Of a DNA stretch of 64,000 nt, positions 62,985 to 64,000 are shown piece by piece (position 1 is the stretch's first letter; each line of letters starts with the position of its first letter). The notes beneath the pieces were generated by a model. The model worked only from the letters and a program-made list of their open reading frames with translations, did not search any database and had not been told where the DNA came from. Location: the NCBI GenBank assembly GCA_037953745.1, contig JBAKBP010003179.1, forward strand, positions 62,001 through 126,000. Direction: 5' to 3'. Both the position numbers and the translations under genes were made by a program. Source of the stretch: Lithodes maja (taxonomy: Eukaryota > Arthropoda > Malacostraca > Decapoda > Lithodidae).

Positions 62985-63045
62985 TTATCTTCTATCGTTC
63001 CAGTTTTAGTTTGTTTATTTTGCAAGTTTTACATTATAATTTCTG
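62985..63045 (-). repeat. Dispersed repeat A, reverse partial copy
   Basis: CCAGTTTTAGTTTGTTTATT then TTGCAAGTTTTACATTATAA. Confidence 0.7.
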
Positions 63046-63072
63046 GATAAAAGTACTGTATATAGAGCGATG

Positions 63073-63185
63073 CTTAATAATTGGCCATAGGGATTCCCAT
63101 GTATTTCATTATGATGATAGTAGTAGTGATTATGGTAATATCTCTTATAATAAAATACATGGTACATCCCTATGGACAATTATTT
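63073..63185. mobile_element. Small foldback MITE (~113 bp)
   Basis: TAATTGGCCATAGGGATTCC with CATGTATTT on the left and AAATACATGG with ATCCCTATGGACAATTA on the right are inverted. Confidence 0.75.
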
Positions 63186-63187
63186 AA

Positions 63188-63666
63188 CACTAGATTAGCG
63201 GGCTAGCGGTTTATTTATATGTACCGCCCAGCGGGGTGTTTTTAGCCAAAATAGGGCTGTTTACGTGATCATTTTCATGCCTAAATAAGACCCAGAGCGT
63301 AAAACAAGTATCTATCCCTGAAAGGGCATAAACAGAGCTTTCCAATGACACCATAACGATCCTTTTATGATGGCTAGTTTTCTTGCAACAACCGTGCAAC
63401 GCGTGTGCAAAAAGCATGTAATTCGGCACTTTCCCCATACAATTCCGTATATAGCGAGTGAGAGAGGGAGGGAGGAGGTGGGATTCGTGTCAGTAGGTTC
63501 GCCGCGGTGGTCTGGAGCAGTCATACGCTCGCTACTCTCCTGCCACCACTTGTCTCTCTCTCTCAGCAACATTACGTGCTGAAATTGCCACACGACCTAT
63601 GTCGAGCGCCGCCAGATAGTCCAGATTTATTATACTCGACTTATGTTGCGCCCCGACAGTTAGGGG
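63188..63666. mobile_element. TTAA MITE (family R), intact copy (479 bp)
   Basis: TTAA at 63184-63187 and 63667-63670. Reverse complement of 1-172 plus 935-1165, without the Tigger insertion, and so an empty-site control for it. Confidence 0.82.
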
Positions 63667-63789
63667 TTAAGGATCGCTCTGTTTAAGCTACAGTTATGAA
63701 AAAATGACTGCATTATGGAACAACACCACCGCAGACATACTTGTTTTTCCATAACATCATGTATTTATCCCATAACTGGGGTTCATTGT

Positions 63790-64000
63790 GGCTCGCTGGT
63801 GTAGTGACTAGCGTCTTGGACTTCCACCCAGAAGGCCCAGGATCGCGCCCACGCTCGGCGCATTAAAGATTTTTCACAAGCACTGAGTCGTTACCGTCCC
63901 TCATGAGCAAGGGGATGGGGTAATAGTACAGGACCCCAATGGAAATACGCCTAATGCCTTCGTGGGCTATCCTTAGCTAACTTAGCATGCGCTGGCTTTA
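63790..64000 (+). mobile_element. tRNA-derived SINE (family A)
   Basis: GGCTCGCTGGTGTAGTGACT (A box) and GGATCGCGCCCACGC (B box region), then GATTTTTCACAAGCACTGAG. It runs off the right edge. Same family as 48916-49129. Confidence 0.82.

Overview
The window looks like one locus of a repeat-crowded arthropod genome, most likely a decapod crustacean. The evidence is arthropod-type TTAGG arrays, CR1, jockey, RTE and DIRS-like retroelements, many TTAA-flanked and Tigger-like MITEs, tRNA-like SINEs, A+T-rich introns, and eukaryotic splice signals throughout. The species is an inference. There is no bacterial, phage or CRISPR signal.

Left part (about 1.8-26.4 kb, minus strand): a run of 17 internal coding exons of one large host gene. 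All exon phases join without a break and give about 925 residues. The gene enters from the right, beyond a DIRS-like insertion and an assembly gap, and leaves the window on the left. The product is rich in alternating beta-type segments with a recurring [T/L]-P-[F/M/L] motif, which best fits the beta-sheet region of a large lipid-transfer protein (apolipophorin/apoB type); the family is not proven. Three exons have decayed second copies nearby. Introns carry a jockey-like LINE with a 13-bp target-site duplication, a CR1-like LINE, two Tigger-like elements, several families of TTAA MITEs, SINEs and a dispersed 255-bp repeat.

Middle (26.4-33.8 kb): a 79-bp perfect inverted repeat, then a G+C-rich block that decodes on the minus strand, with frameshifts, as a DIRS-type retroelement (reverse transcriptase, RNase H, tyrosine recombinase). 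It ends near a 200-base run of N.

Right part (34-64 kb): I see no convincing host gene. It is a mosaic of nested insertions: a LINE-tailed SINE inside a palindromic MITE, a 3-kb palindromic element whose arms give an empty site for a TTAA MITE, and a full-length PHD-finger CR1/L2-type LINE (51.3-56.0 kb) inside another palindromic element. The 5' end of that LINE reads like the 5' domain of U4 spliceosomal snRNA. This is the most unusual feature of the window.

All alignments were made by eye, so boundaries of repeats are approximate unless a target-site duplication or splice signal is stated.
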